A stretch of DNA of 64,000 nucleotides from Luminiphilus sp051201685 (GTDB lineage: Bacteria > Pseudomonadota > Gammaproteobacteria > Pseudomonadales > Halieaceae): positions 1,736,001 to 1,800,000 of the forward strand of contig NZ_CP179213.1 of the NCBI RefSeq assembly GCF_051201685.1, in the 5' to 3' direction. The notes below the pieces were generated by a model. The model made no database searches and was not told where the DNA came from. It saw only the letters and a list, made by a program, of their open reading frames with translations. The position numbers and the translations under genes are program-made. Of the stretch, positions 1 through 8,806 are shown one piece after another. Positions within the stretch are counted from its first letter, which is position 1, and each line of letters starts with the position of its first letter.

Positions 1-182
1 TTGCCAGTAGTGTGACCAGCCTTGCTTTCCGCAAGGGCTCATTTTTGCGCGGCTACATGTACGACTTTATCTTAGCCCTAGCTCCGCACTTAACACGGGA
101 TATCGTGGTGGAAGCCCTCTCTAGGTCAACCCCTGTCGAACGAGAAGCGTTATACAGTCACATCGAACTGCCAACCTATTAA
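1..182 (+). CDS. C-terminal fragment of an unrecognised protein
   Basis: An open frame enters from the left edge (first full codon at base 3) and ends at a TAA at 180-182, giving about 59 C-terminal residues that begin ASSVTSLAFRKG and end HIELPTY. The fragment mixes hydrophobic and charged residues with no clear membrane segment or catalytic motif. I do not recognise the family; the tail of a short-chain dehydrogenase-like or other cytosolic enzyme is possible but unsupported. It is convergent with pabB and the two stop codons overlap by a few bases. Confidence 0.6.
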   Translation, partial: ASSVTSLAFRKGSFLRGYMYDFILALAPHLTRDIVVEALSRSTPVEREALYSHIELPTY

Positions 183-1489
183 GAGTCCAGAGCGCGCATA
201 AAGCTAGAGACCTTGTCCAAGGTCTCCGCGTACTCGTCTTCGGGTACTGAGTCCCACGTGATTCCACCACCGCCCCAGCAGTACAGCACACCATCAATAG
301 CCTCTAGGGTTCTAATTGCGATACTTGATTCCAGCCACCCATCAGCGGTCATGGCAAAAACACTCCCGCAATAAACACCCCTAGGCTTGTCTTCGAGCGA
401 TTTTATAATCTCTACTGAACGCTTCTTGGGCGCACCAGTAATAGAGCCTCCTGGAGAGGCGGCGATTAATGCTGCCCCCGGCCGAACTTCTGTTTTAAGT
501 CTGCCCTCGATTCGACTTACTAGATGGTGGACATTGTCGTAGCTGTATAGCTCGCAAAGTTCCGTGACCTCAACGGTGCCTGTTTGGCAGATTTTACCCA
601 GATCATTACGGAGCAAATCTACGATCATTATGTTTTCCGCACGATCTTTAACGGAGCTCAACAGGGCGTTTGCGGAGGCCTTATCTTGGACAGGATCCGA
701 GAAGCGGGGGCGGGTGCCTTTGATGGGCTGGGAGCGGATGTAGCCGGCATCGACGCTTAAAAATCGCTCGGGGGACTGTGAGATCACCGCGTGATCTGTT
801 CCCAGCTTGAGAAAGGCAGCGTAATCCCCTGGGGCGACATCCCTTAATTTTTCGTAAATGCCATATTCTGATCCGCGATAGCGACACTGAAAACGCTGCG
901 CGATGTTGGCCTGATAGCAATCACCTGCGGCAATTAGGGACCTTACTGCGCCCACCATCTCTTCGTATTTTTCGCGCGAGATATCTGGGGTAAACCTCTG
1001 TTCTATAACATATTTAAGGTTTACATCTTGAGCGTCGCTTTGAAGCCTTTTTGTTAGAACCGCGTCAATTTCTGCCGTGAGGCTTGGATCTTTGACAAGC
1101 CAGGCGCGCTGCTCGAAATGATCCTGCAGCACATACCAAGAGTATATTGCGGCAGAAGCTGGTTTTAAGGGCTCCCCGAATACCCCAAGCGCCCCTGTGG
1201 AGGCTGTTTCGAAATCAATAAAGCCAATGGCGATACGTGAGGTACCAGGAGGGCTTGCGTCGAGGTCTGCTTCGATAGCGCCCATCCAATCGGCGGCACT
1301 GCCGCCGAAATCAGCAACGTCAAAGTATCGATCTGGCAGTGCAGTGACGATGTCGTAGCGACCGCTGTCGGTGTCGCGTTTACGACTGTCGAGCATCGCA
1401 AAGCCATCTAAGTCGGCAAAACGACGACTCCAGACGGTTACATCATCCGAATAGGGTATTGGATGGCAATGTGTACTACGAATTTTCAA
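179..1489 (-). CDS. pabB: Aminodeoxychorismate synthase component I (PabB)
   Basis: Converts chorismate plus amide nitrogen (from a PabA glutaminase, not in this window) to 4-amino-4-deoxychorismate for folate synthesis in the cytosol. The chorismate-binding fold is clear from QANIAQRF, the PIKGTRPR motif whose lysine distinguishes PabB from anthranilate synthase, DRAENIMIVDLLRNDLG, the PGGSITGAPK block and the C-terminal GGGGITWDS. The frame is open to a start at 1576, but the first 29 residues of that version look unlike the family. A TTG at 1489 preceded by an AAAGGG stretch gives 436 residues, near the usual length; the start remains uncertain. The N-terminal part is shorter and more divergent than in E. 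coli. It is divergent from the carboxylase operon. Confidence 0.9.
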   Translation of the reverse strand: MKIRSTHCHPIPYSDDVTVWSRRFADLDGFAMLDSRKRDTDSGRYDIVTALPDRYFDVADFGGSAADWMGAIEADLDASPPGTSRIAIGFIDFETASTGALGVFGEPLKPASAAIYSWYVLQDHFEQRAWLVKDPSLTAEIDAVLTKRLQSDAQDVNLKYVIEQRFTPDISREKYEEMVGAVRSLIAAGDCYQANIAQRFQCRYRGSEYGIYEKLRDVAPGDYAAFLKLGTDHAVISQSPERFLSVDAGYIRSQPIKGTRPRFSDPVQDKASANALLSSVKDRAENIMIVDLLRNDLGKICQTGTVEVTELCELYSYDNVHHLVSRIEGRLKTEVRPGAALIAASPGGSITGAPKKRSVEIIKSLEDKPRGVYCGSVFAMTADGWLESSIAIRTLEAIDGVLYCWGGGGITWDSVPEDEYAETLDKVSSFMRALDS

Positions 1490-1642
1490 GGATTTTGATG
1501 ACCCTTTCCCAACAAATTGACACAATACTGCTCTTAAACGTAAGTTACGAGCGCGCGCTTTCGGAGCGCCACACATCGGGTGCCCTGCGGGATCCCACTG
1601 TAGCTTAGCCGCGCCAACAAACCATCAGGATATAGAATTTCC

Positions 1643-3385
1643 ATGACCGATAAAGGCAAGCGGGAGAACCCTACAGACGTTGGGATCATAGAGATACCCC
1701 ACGCGACGCTAATCAATCCACTTCGGCGCAATGAGGCCATTAAAGCCGCCAGCATTGAACGCTACGAGCAAACTCTTGAGCGGGGCAAAGAGCTTCAAAG
1801 GCGGCCCTACGAGGCGGCTGGTCAACGCAGCATTCAGCGTCAGCATCTGAAGAATCGAATGACCGTGTGGGAGCGGGTCCAGTATTTGGCAGACTCTGCG
1901 CCACAAGTTCTCTATCAGAATTGGGGACCAAATCTCGACGGGGCCTCCCTAGTTACAGCGATCATCCAGATCGATGGTCGTGATGTTGCCATTTACGGGC
2001 ACGATTTCACCGTGCGCGCGGGTTCGATGGATGCGACGAATGGCAAAAAATTGGCCCGGCTTTTTGAGTTGGCTGCCAAACGCGGTATCCCCTTAATTGG
2101 CCTCAACGACTCTGCAGGCGCATACATTCCTGCTGGGGTTGGGGGTCTCGATGGTTATGCCGATGCGTTTACGGCTTTGAGAAAGGTTAGTGGGGTCGTC
2201 CCCAGCATTATGTGTATGTTTGGTTTCAACGCCGGGGGAGGCAGCTATCTTCCGCGCCAGGGCAGTTTTCTTATTCAACCTAAGGATACGTTTTTTGGGT
2301 TGACCGGACCTGGGGTGGTTAAATCTGTGCTTGGTGAGGACATCACCCCCGAAGAGTTAGGCGGGCCAAATGTACACAGTCAAACGGGTGTCACCGATTT
2401 TGTTGTGGACGATGAGGTGTCGGCACTGCAAAAGGTACGGGAGATTTTAAAATACATTCCTGACTCAAGTGCTGCAGCGCCTCAATTCAAACCCACAACT
2501 GATCCAGCGGCGCGTTCTACCGTTGATATCGATATTCTTTTGCGCAAGGCATTTAACTCACCAACCGGCTTCAACACACCGGTCGACATTACAATTTTGA
2601 TCCAACAGCTTTGTGATCACGGTGACTTCCTTGAGGTGCAGGCTGAACGCGCTCGAAATACGATTACCGCATTTGGACGGATGGCAGGAAACGTGGTCGG
2701 TTTTGTGGCCAATAACTCGGCGGTCGCCTCGGGGCAAATTGATATTGATGCCGCCTACAAAAACGCGCGATTCATCCGATTTTGCAACCTCTACAACATT
2801 CCCGTGATGTTTTTAGAGGACACGACGGGCTTTCTTCCCGGTCGTGAACAGGAGCATCGGGGTATTGTCCAAGCTGGGCGAGCAATGCTCGACGCGATTG
2901 TTGATTTGCGAACGCCACGATTTCTGGTTCTGGTTCGTAATGCCTTTGGTGGGGCTTACGCGTCCTACAACAACTATCCGACCGGGGCGGATTTTGTCGT
3001 GGCCTTGCCGACGACTCGCGTTGCCGTTATGGGACCTGCGGGTGTGGAGTATGTTTATAAAGATGAGCTGCGGAAAATTCGTGGTGAGGCCGCCGCTCGT
3101 ATTGAGGCTGAGAAAACAGCACAGAGCCAACAGGGGCTCAGCGATGACGAAGCTCAGGCGGCTGCCCAAGATTTGGTCGATTCCTGGGCCCGTGCCGAAG
3201 AAGCTGAGCTAGCGTCACGCTACGAGCGCGAAATCATGAACCCTGAAGAGGCATTAAGCCTGGGCTCCGTGTCGCAGATCGTTATGCCCGCAGATCTAAG
3301 GCAGGTACTTACAGATCATTTGTCTTTTTGCCTACGGCATTACGAACCCTCGGCGCTGCAAGATGTGCAACGCGAATTCCATTGA
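1643..3385 (+). CDS. Acyl-CoA carboxylase carboxyltransferase (beta) subunit, atypical
   Basis: Carboxyltransferase half of a biotin-dependent acyl-CoA carboxylase: moves the carboxyl group from biotin to an acyl-CoA. The crotonase-like duplicated fold is seen in the N-half oxyanion region (LIGLNDSAGAYIPAG, FGFNAGGGSY) and C-half region (FLEDTTGFLPG, NAFGGAYASYNNYPTGAD, VMGPAG). At 580 residues it is longer than the usual 510-530 of PccB, with about 60 extra N-terminal residues rich in Arg/Gln/Glu. In the position of the PccB substrate-selecting Asp after GGAY, this protein has Ala, so substrate cannot be read from that residue. First gene of an operon ending in methylmalonyl-CoA mutase and MeaB, so propionyl-CoA is the likely substrate (inference). 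The next gene starts 24 bp downstream. Confidence 0.85.
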   Translation: MTDKGKRENPTDVGIIEIPHATLINPLRRNEAIKAASIERYEQTLERGKELQRRPYEAAGQRSIQRQHLKNRMTVWERVQYLADSAPQVLYQNWGPNLDGASLVTAIIQIDGRDVAIYGHDFTVRAGSMDATNGKKLARLFELAAKRGIPLIGLNDSAGAYIPAGVGGLDGYADAFTALRKVSGVVPSIMCMFGFNAGGGSYLPRQGSFLIQPKDTFFGLTGPGVVKSVLGEDITPEELGGPNVHSQTGVTDFVVDDEVSALQKVREILKYIPDSSAAAPQFKPTTDPAARSTVDIDILLRKAFNSPTGFNTPVDITILIQQLCDHGDFLEVQAERARNTITAFGRMAGNVVGFVANNSAVASGQIDIDAAYKNARFIRFCNLYNIPVMFLEDTTGFLPGREQEHRGIVQAGRAMLDAIVDLRTPRFLVLVRNAFGGAYASYNNYPTGADFVVALPTTRVAVMGPAGVEYVYKDELRKIRGEAAARIEAEKTAQSQQGLSDDEAQAAAQDLVDSWARAEEAELASRYEREIMNPEEALSLGSVSQIVMPADLRQVLTDHLSFCLRHYEPSALQDVQREFH

Positions 3386-3408
3386 TAACGGTCACAGGAA
3401 GCTTAAGC

Positions 3409-6213
3409 GTGTCTAACGAACACTATCTCAGCAACCCATTGGTTCACCAAGATCGGCAATTGGGGAACAGTGATTCCGAGTGGATTCAGCGTTTCGATTG
3501 CAGCGGGATGCGTCCGCTGATTATTTGCCGAGGTCCAATTCGGAAGGAGGCCATTGACGTTTTTTCTGAAATGGGCATTCACCATTTCGGAATATTGCTG
3601 TCAGAAAAAGATTCGATTGTGTATCCGAGAGCCCTTGCTCCTGAGCTCAGAGTGCTCACGGACTCCAGTCGTATTCACCGTGTCCCGGATTACACCGGCG
3701 CCAGCAAAGAGGAACGTCTTCAGCGCATCGCTGATATTATTGCAATTGCAAAGAGCGGTGACTACAACGCCGTGTTCGCGGGCTACGGCTTCATGGCAGA
3801 AGACGAAACAATGGTCGCGGCAATGGAAGATGCTGGGCTCAACTTTATCGGCCCCTGTTCAAGAACCGTTCATGACGCCGGCTTAAAAGACGAGGCCAAA
3901 AGAACGGCGCTGAAGGCTGGTGTCTCAGTAACGCCCGGCATTGACAATGGCACGGCGCTCACGCTGTTGAAAAAGTATCCCGACAAAGGAGCTCTGCAAG
4001 CGTTAGCGGGAGCTGAGGGCCTGAACGTTCCTGCGTCAGCCTTTGATACTGAGGCACTAGAGACGCTTGCCGATATCATTCTTAGCGCGGGCTATAAAAA
4101 GGGCGTTGACCTTTATACCGTTGAAGAGCTCTCAGAAACACTCACTGATGCGGTGCGTAAAATCAATGCGCAATACCCCAAGAATCGAGTGCGTCTCAAG
4201 GCGATAGGCGGAGGTGGTGGCAAAGGTCAAAGAATCGTTGCCCTAGGTGAGGCAGAACGAACCCCAGAGCTGGTTCGGGAGATTCTCGCCGAAGTGAAAA
4301 CTACCGGGGTCGGTGACAATAAAAACGTTTTGGTAGAGCTCAATATTGAGACCACACGGCATCAGGAAATTCAGGTCATCGGAAATGGCGATTGGTGCAT
4401 CACTTTGGGCGGCAGAGACTGTTCACTACAAATGCACGAGCAAAAATTGTTGGAGGTGTCAGTCACCCGTGAGAGCCTAATTCAAGCTGCGGAGGCCGCT
4501 GAGCGTGCTCACCAAACGGAGGCGACAGCAGTCTTGAGACAGGATCTTGAAACCCTCGATACGATGGAGGCTGAGGCGGCGCTCTTTGGCTCAGCGGTTG
4601 GTCTAGACTCGGTTTCAACGTTTGAGTGTATCGTGGATCGGGATCGGCATTTTTTCATGGAGATGAATACCCGCATTCAAGTTGAACACCGGGTCAGTGA
4701 ACTCTGCTATGCCATGCGATTTGAGAACCCAGAGGATCCCAACGATGCCTTCGTGGTCAATTCGCTGGTTGAGGCCATGGTCTTACTTGCTGCTCACGGC
4801 CCTCGACTACCTAAACCAATCCGGGTCGCCCGATATGCTGACAGCGTAGAAGCACGACTCAACGCAACAAACGATGCACTCCAACCCAGTGCAGGCGGTC
4901 AAATTCAACATTGGTCAGACGCTATTGATGGCGAGATTCGTGATGATCAGGGAATCAGCCTGCACAATCCCGACACCGACGTGTTCATGGATTACACCCT
5001 AGCAGGGGCGTACGACTCCAACATTGCTCTGCTGTTAACGGTTGGGGAGAACCGAAACTCTTGCTACCAAAATATGGCTGAGGTCCTACGCCAGACAACG
5101 ATGCGAGGGCCTGATCTCAACACCAACCTTAGTTTTCATTATGGTTTGGTCAACTGGTTTCTGGGGAATGAAATTAACGCTCGTCCCACCACGAAATTTA
5201 TCGTGCCTTACCTTACGGCGGTTGGGGAATTGGCAAAGGAAGCGCAGCGCGTTGATATCGAAGCAGCATGGACGTTGTTATGCAGGCAACGAATCGGCGA
5301 AGCCTCACAAGAGCATCAGGCGGCTTTGCAAGACGTCTTGCAAAGCAAACAGTCACTATTGTTGCGCCCAATCAAGCTGCTTTTAGATTCGCCGCACTTG
5401 TTGTCTGGCTGGCTCAGCGTCAACGGGGGCGCTTTTCAGCGCGACGGTGATCATATTAGCTGGGCGGAAAATCCAATCGATCTCCTATCGGATACCTATC
5501 ATTTTTTAAAAATGGACTGGTCGGTGGGGGCCGCCGCGGCCCATGTCATTTGGGATCATGACCATAAAACCTTGTCTGAAGCTGAGGATTTTTATCGCGA
5601 TTTGGGTCAACAGCTGGGGATAGAGAATTGGCACGATTTAACCACGCTGCTCAACGCCTCGGAATGTGAAGGAAAGAGTACCGACGAATGGTCAGCGATT
5701 GTCGCTGCGCATCGTGGTTTCCAGGCGGGTATGGAAATATTGGAGCTGCTCCCCGCTATGGCGCGGTTTACCGGGTTTTATGAGCTGGGTGTAAATACAG
5801 ACCTTAGCATCGCCATTCCGGATCGCCTGTTGGATGAAACACATCAAGCCAAAATGGCGAAGGTGCTCGCGCCCCCGCCAGTCGCAAAATCCAATGAAAT
5901 TGTTGCGGTCAGTGGCGGCATGTTTTACGGCCGCGAAGCTCCTGATGCGCCGCTTTATGTGCAAGCTGGGGATCATTTTGAAGCCGGCGAGCCTGTCTAC
6001 ATTGTCGAAGTCATGAAAATGTTCAACAAAGTTTACGCGCCCTTTGCAGGGGTTGTTGATGAGGTTCTGATCGAGGGCGACGGCGTCATTATTAGCAAAG
6101 GTCAGCCTTTGTTTAAGGTAACACCTGATGAAAAAGTTGAGATCGAGCCCGAACATGTTGTAGCAGAGCGTCGCAAGAAACACACCCGCGAGCTCATGAA
6201 AATGTTTCTTTAA
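3409..6213 (+). CDS. Fused biotin carboxylase / biotin carboxyl carrier subunit, atypical
   Basis: ATP-dependent carboxylation of its own biotin, donating to the preceding carboxyltransferase. An N-terminal biotin carboxylase domain (about residues 35-600 of 934) has the glycine loop IGGGGGKGQR near residue 265, the HQEIQV and MHEQK residues, and EMNTRIQVEH near 418; an Arg in GEIRDDQGI matches the catalytic Arg of AccC by eye. A poorly characterised stretch follows, then a C-terminal biotinyl domain with VEVMKM (lysine near residue 870). About 60 residues are inserted between the VTPG segment and the glycine loop relative to E. coli AccC. The GTG start at 3409 is chosen because AGGAAG lies 7 bp upstream; an upstream ATG at 3328 would overlap the previous gene by 58 bp. 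Confidence 0.88.
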   Translation: MSNEHYLSNPLVHQDRQLGNSDSEWIQRFDCSGMRPLIICRGPIRKEAIDVFSEMGIHHFGILLSEKDSIVYPRALAPELRVLTDSSRIHRVPDYTGASKEERLQRIADIIAIAKSGDYNAVFAGYGFMAEDETMVAAMEDAGLNFIGPCSRTVHDAGLKDEAKRTALKAGVSVTPGIDNGTALTLLKKYPDKGALQALAGAEGLNVPASAFDTEALETLADIILSAGYKKGVDLYTVEELSETLTDAVRKINAQYPKNRVRLKAIGGGGGKGQRIVALGEAERTPELVREILAEVKTTGVGDNKNVLVELNIETTRHQEIQVIGNGDWCITLGGRDCSLQMHEQKLLEVSVTRESLIQAAEAAERAHQTEATAVLRQDLETLDTMEAEAALFGSAVGLDSVSTFECIVDRDRHFFMEMNTRIQVEHRVSELCYAMRFENPEDPNDAFVVNSLVEAMVLLAAHGPRLPKPIRVARYADSVEARLNATNDALQPSAGGQIQHWSDAIDGEIRDDQGISLHNPDTDVFMDYTLAGAYDSNIALLLTVGENRNSCYQNMAEVLRQTTMRGPDLNTNLSFHYGLVNWFLGNEINARPTTKFIVPYLTAVGELAKEAQRVDIEAAWTLLCRQRIGEASQEHQAALQDVLQSKQSLLLRPIKLLLDSPHLLSGWLSVNGGAFQRDGDHISWAENPIDLLSDTYHFLKMDWSVGAAAAHVIWDHDHKTLSEAEDFYRDLGQQLGIENWHDLTTLLNASECEGKSTDEWSAIVAAHRGFQAGMEILELLPAMARFTGFYELGVNTDLSIAIPDRLLDETHQAKMAKVLAPPPVAKSNEIVAVSGGMFYGREAPDAPLYVQAGDHFEAGEPVYIVEVMKMFNKVYAPFAGVVDEVLIEGDGVIISKGQPLFKVTPDEKVEIEPEHVVAERRKKHTRELMKMFL

Positions 6214-6227
6214 ATTGGAGTGCCGCT

Positions 6228-6653
6228 TTGATTACCAGTCTTGACCATATCGCAATTGCTGTTCCCGACCTCAATGCCGCGATCGAGCGCTTTATGGGGG
6301 ATTTCGGCCTCAGCTTTGACGGTACTGATGACGTTTTAGCGGCACAAACTAAGACGGCGTTTTTTAGCTTACCGCCTACTCATATTGAGCTGGTACACCC
6401 ATTAGATGGCGCGGGGCCGATAGCTAAGTACCTAGAAAAACGCGGTGGCGGTATACACCACCTTTGCTTTAGATCCGATGATATTGACGCCGACGTAGCG
6501 CGCCTCAAAGACAAGGGGTACCAGTTTCTTAGCGATGAACCATCTCCGGGAGCACACGGTGCAAGGGTTATCTTTATTCACCCAAAGAGCTGTGACGGTG
6601 TTCTTATTGAACTCAGCCAGCCTGGTAGTGATCCAGCAGGGGACGAAGCATGA
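6228..6653 (+). CDS. mce: Methylmalonyl-CoA epimerase
   Basis: Interconverts (S)- and (R)-methylmalonyl-CoA so the carboxylase product can be used by the mutase. The 141-residue protein is a vicinal-oxygen-chelate metalloenzyme: LDHIAIAVPDL at the N-terminus supplies the first metal His, THIELVHP and GGGIHHLCFR the others, and KSCDGVLIELSQP ends with the last Glu ligand, the standard arrangement for this enzyme. It starts with TTG, with GGAG 7 bp upstream. Its TGA overlaps the ATG of the mutase gene (ATGA), indicating translational coupling. Confidence 0.93.
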   Translation: MITSLDHIAIAVPDLNAAIERFMGDFGLSFDGTDDVLAAQTKTAFFSLPPTHIELVHPLDGAGPIAKYLEKRGGGIHHLCFRSDDIDADVARLKDKGYQFLSDEPSPGAHGARVIFIHPKSCDGVLIELSQPGSDPAGDEA

Positions 6654-8806
6654 GTAAAATTTACGATCCCGAAAAGGCGAATCTCGAGACTTGGTCGCAG
6701 CTTGTTGCGAAACAGAGCAAGGGGCTGGGTCCAGACGACTTTACCTGGCAAACCCCCGAGGGAATTCCACTAAAAACCCTGTATACCGCAGCAGACCTAA
6801 AAGACCTGCCGCTTACCGACACCTTGCCGGGCATCTCCCCTTATATTCGTGGTCCGATGGCAACCATGTATGCAGGGCGACGATGGACGATCAGGCAATA
6901 CGCGGGGTTTTCTACGGCAGAGGAATCCAATGCGTTTTACCGTCGCGCCCTAGCGGGTGGGGGCCAAGGTGTGTCAGTCGCTTTTGATTTGGCAACTCAC
7001 CGTGGCTATGACTCTGACCATCCTCGTGTAACGGGGGATGTGGGTAAGGCGGGCGTGGTCGTCGATTCTGTCGAGGATATGAAGATCCTTTTTGATGGCA
7101 TACCTTTGGATCAAGTCTCGGTATCTATGACCATGAACGGCGCTGTGTTGCCCGTACTGGCAGGGTACATAGTGGCTGCCGAAGAGCAGGGAGTTCCTCA
7201 AGACCAGCTCTCGGGAACTATCCAAAATGACATACTCAAAGAGTTTATGGTTCGAAATACCTACATCTATCCACCCGCGCCAAGCATGCGAATCATTGGC
7301 GACATCATTGCTCACTGTTCAAGCAGCATGCCCCGATTCAACACCATTTCCATTTCCGGCTACCACATGCAGGAAGCAGGGGCGAATGCAGCACTTGAGA
7401 TGGCCTACACCTTGGCAGATGGCAAAGAATATATTCGAACCGCGCTAGCTGCCGGGCTCAACATTGACGACTTTGCTCCGCGCTTGTCGTTTTTCTGGGG
7501 CGTAGGCATGGACTTCTATATGGAGATCGCCAAGATGCGGGCTGCTCGTCTGTTGTGGGCCGAGATTGTCGCGGAGTTTGAACCCCAAAATCCCAAGAGC
7601 TCAATGTTGCGAACCCACAGCCAGACGTCGGGCTGGTCGCTGACTGAGCAAGACCCTTATAACAACATTGTTAGAACGACCGTTGAGGCCATGGCGGCGG
7701 TTTTTGGCGGCACCCAGTCACTGCACACCAACGCGCTCGACGAGGCTATTGCGCTGCCCTCTGAGTTCGCAGCCCGCATTGCGCGCAACACGCAGCTTAT
7801 ACTGCAGGAGGAGACCGGAATAGGGCAGGTTGTCGACCCCTGGGGAGGCTCCTACATGATGGAAGCGCTCACTGCAGAGATGGCGGACAAGGGTCGAGAG
7901 CTGATCGCAGAAATCGACGACTTAGGCGGCATGGCGAAAGCCATAGAAAGCGGCGTGCCCAAGCTGCGCATTGAAGAGGCCGCGGCAAGCAAGCAGGCCC
8001 GGATTGATCGTGGTGAGGACGTCATTGTTGGCGTGAACAAGTATCAAAATGACGCCAAGGACGAAATTGATGTCCTAGAAATTGATGATGGGCAGGTACG
8101 TGATGCTCAGCTGAGTCGTCTTGCCGCGATAAAAGCGTCTCGAGATGACGCGGCGGTAATGGCATCCCTCGAGGCCTTGACCGAGGCGGCCAAGTCGGGG
8201 GAAGGTAACCTGCTAGAGCTTACAATCGAGGCAACACGCCGGCGTGCCACGGTGGGTGAAATTTCAGATGCACTAGAAACGGTATACGGGCGTTTCGTGG
8301 CGCAAGCGCAAACAGTTTCAGGTGTTTATGGGGCAGCGTACGCTGATGACAGCGACTGGAGAGCCATTATCTCAGACATCGACAGCTTCATTGAGCAGCA
8401 CGGACGCCGACCTAGAATGTTAGTCGCAAAAATGGGACAAGACGGCCATGATCGCGGCGCTAAAGTCATAGCCACGGCGTTTGCGGATGTCGGTTTTGAT
8501 GTCGATTTGTCTCCTATGTTTGCAACTCCGGAAGAAGTTGCTCGACAAGCCATAGAAAATGATGTGCATGCAGTGGGGGCATCAAGTCTTGCTGCAGGTC
8601 ATAAAACACTGGTGCCTCAGCTGATCGAAGCCTTGCGCGCACAAGGAGCGGAAGACATTGTTGTCATTGCGGGCGGTGTCATACCCCAGCAAGATTACGC
8701 TTTTCTCAGGGAACAGGGGGTTGAGCTCATTTTTGGCCCTGGTACGCCAATACCAGAGGCCGCCAGAGCTGTTTTGGACGCTGTTAACGCGCAAAAACCC
8801 AGATGA
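6650..8806 (+). CDS. scpA: Methylmalonyl-CoA mutase (single-chain, B12-dependent)
   Basis: Rearranges (R)-methylmalonyl-CoA to succinyl-CoA using adenosylcobalamin, feeding propionate-derived carbon into the TCA cycle. The 718-residue chain has the substrate-binding TIM barrel first (RQYAGFSTAEESN, GYDSDHPRV, SISGYHMQEAG, RTHSQTSGWSL) and a C-terminal B12-binding domain from about residue 585 with the lower-ligand motif DGHDRG. Both halves look intact, as in E. coli Sbm and the mitochondrial enzyme. It overlaps the epimerase gene by 4 bp on the left and meaB by 4 bp on the right, so the three are translated as a unit. The window has no cobalamin adenosyltransferase. Confidence 0.97.
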   Translation: MSKIYDPEKANLETWSQLVAKQSKGLGPDDFTWQTPEGIPLKTLYTAADLKDLPLTDTLPGISPYIRGPMATMYAGRRWTIRQYAGFSTAEESNAFYRRALAGGGQGVSVAFDLATHRGYDSDHPRVTGDVGKAGVVVDSVEDMKILFDGIPLDQVSVSMTMNGAVLPVLAGYIVAAEEQGVPQDQLSGTIQNDILKEFMVRNTYIYPPAPSMRIIGDIIAHCSSSMPRFNTISISGYHMQEAGANAALEMAYTLADGKEYIRTALAAGLNIDDFAPRLSFFWGVGMDFYMEIAKMRAARLLWAEIVAEFEPQNPKSSMLRTHSQTSGWSLTEQDPYNNIVRTTVEAMAAVFGGTQSLHTNALDEAIALPSEFAARIARNTQLILQEETGIGQVVDPWGGSYMMEALTAEMADKGRELIAEIDDLGGMAKAIESGVPKLRIEEAAASKQARIDRGEDVIVGVNKYQNDAKDEIDVLEIDDGQVRDAQLSRLAAIKASRDDAAVMASLEALTEAAKSGEGNLLELTIEATRRRATVGEISDALETVYGRFVAQAQTVSGVYGAAYADDSDWRAIISDIDSFIEQHGRRPRMLVAKMGQDGHDRGAKVIATAFADVGFDVDLSPMFATPEEVARQAIENDVHAVGASSLAAGHKTLVPQLIEALRAQGAEDIVVIAGGVIPQQDYAFLREQGVELIFGPGTPIPEAARAVLDAVNAQKPR

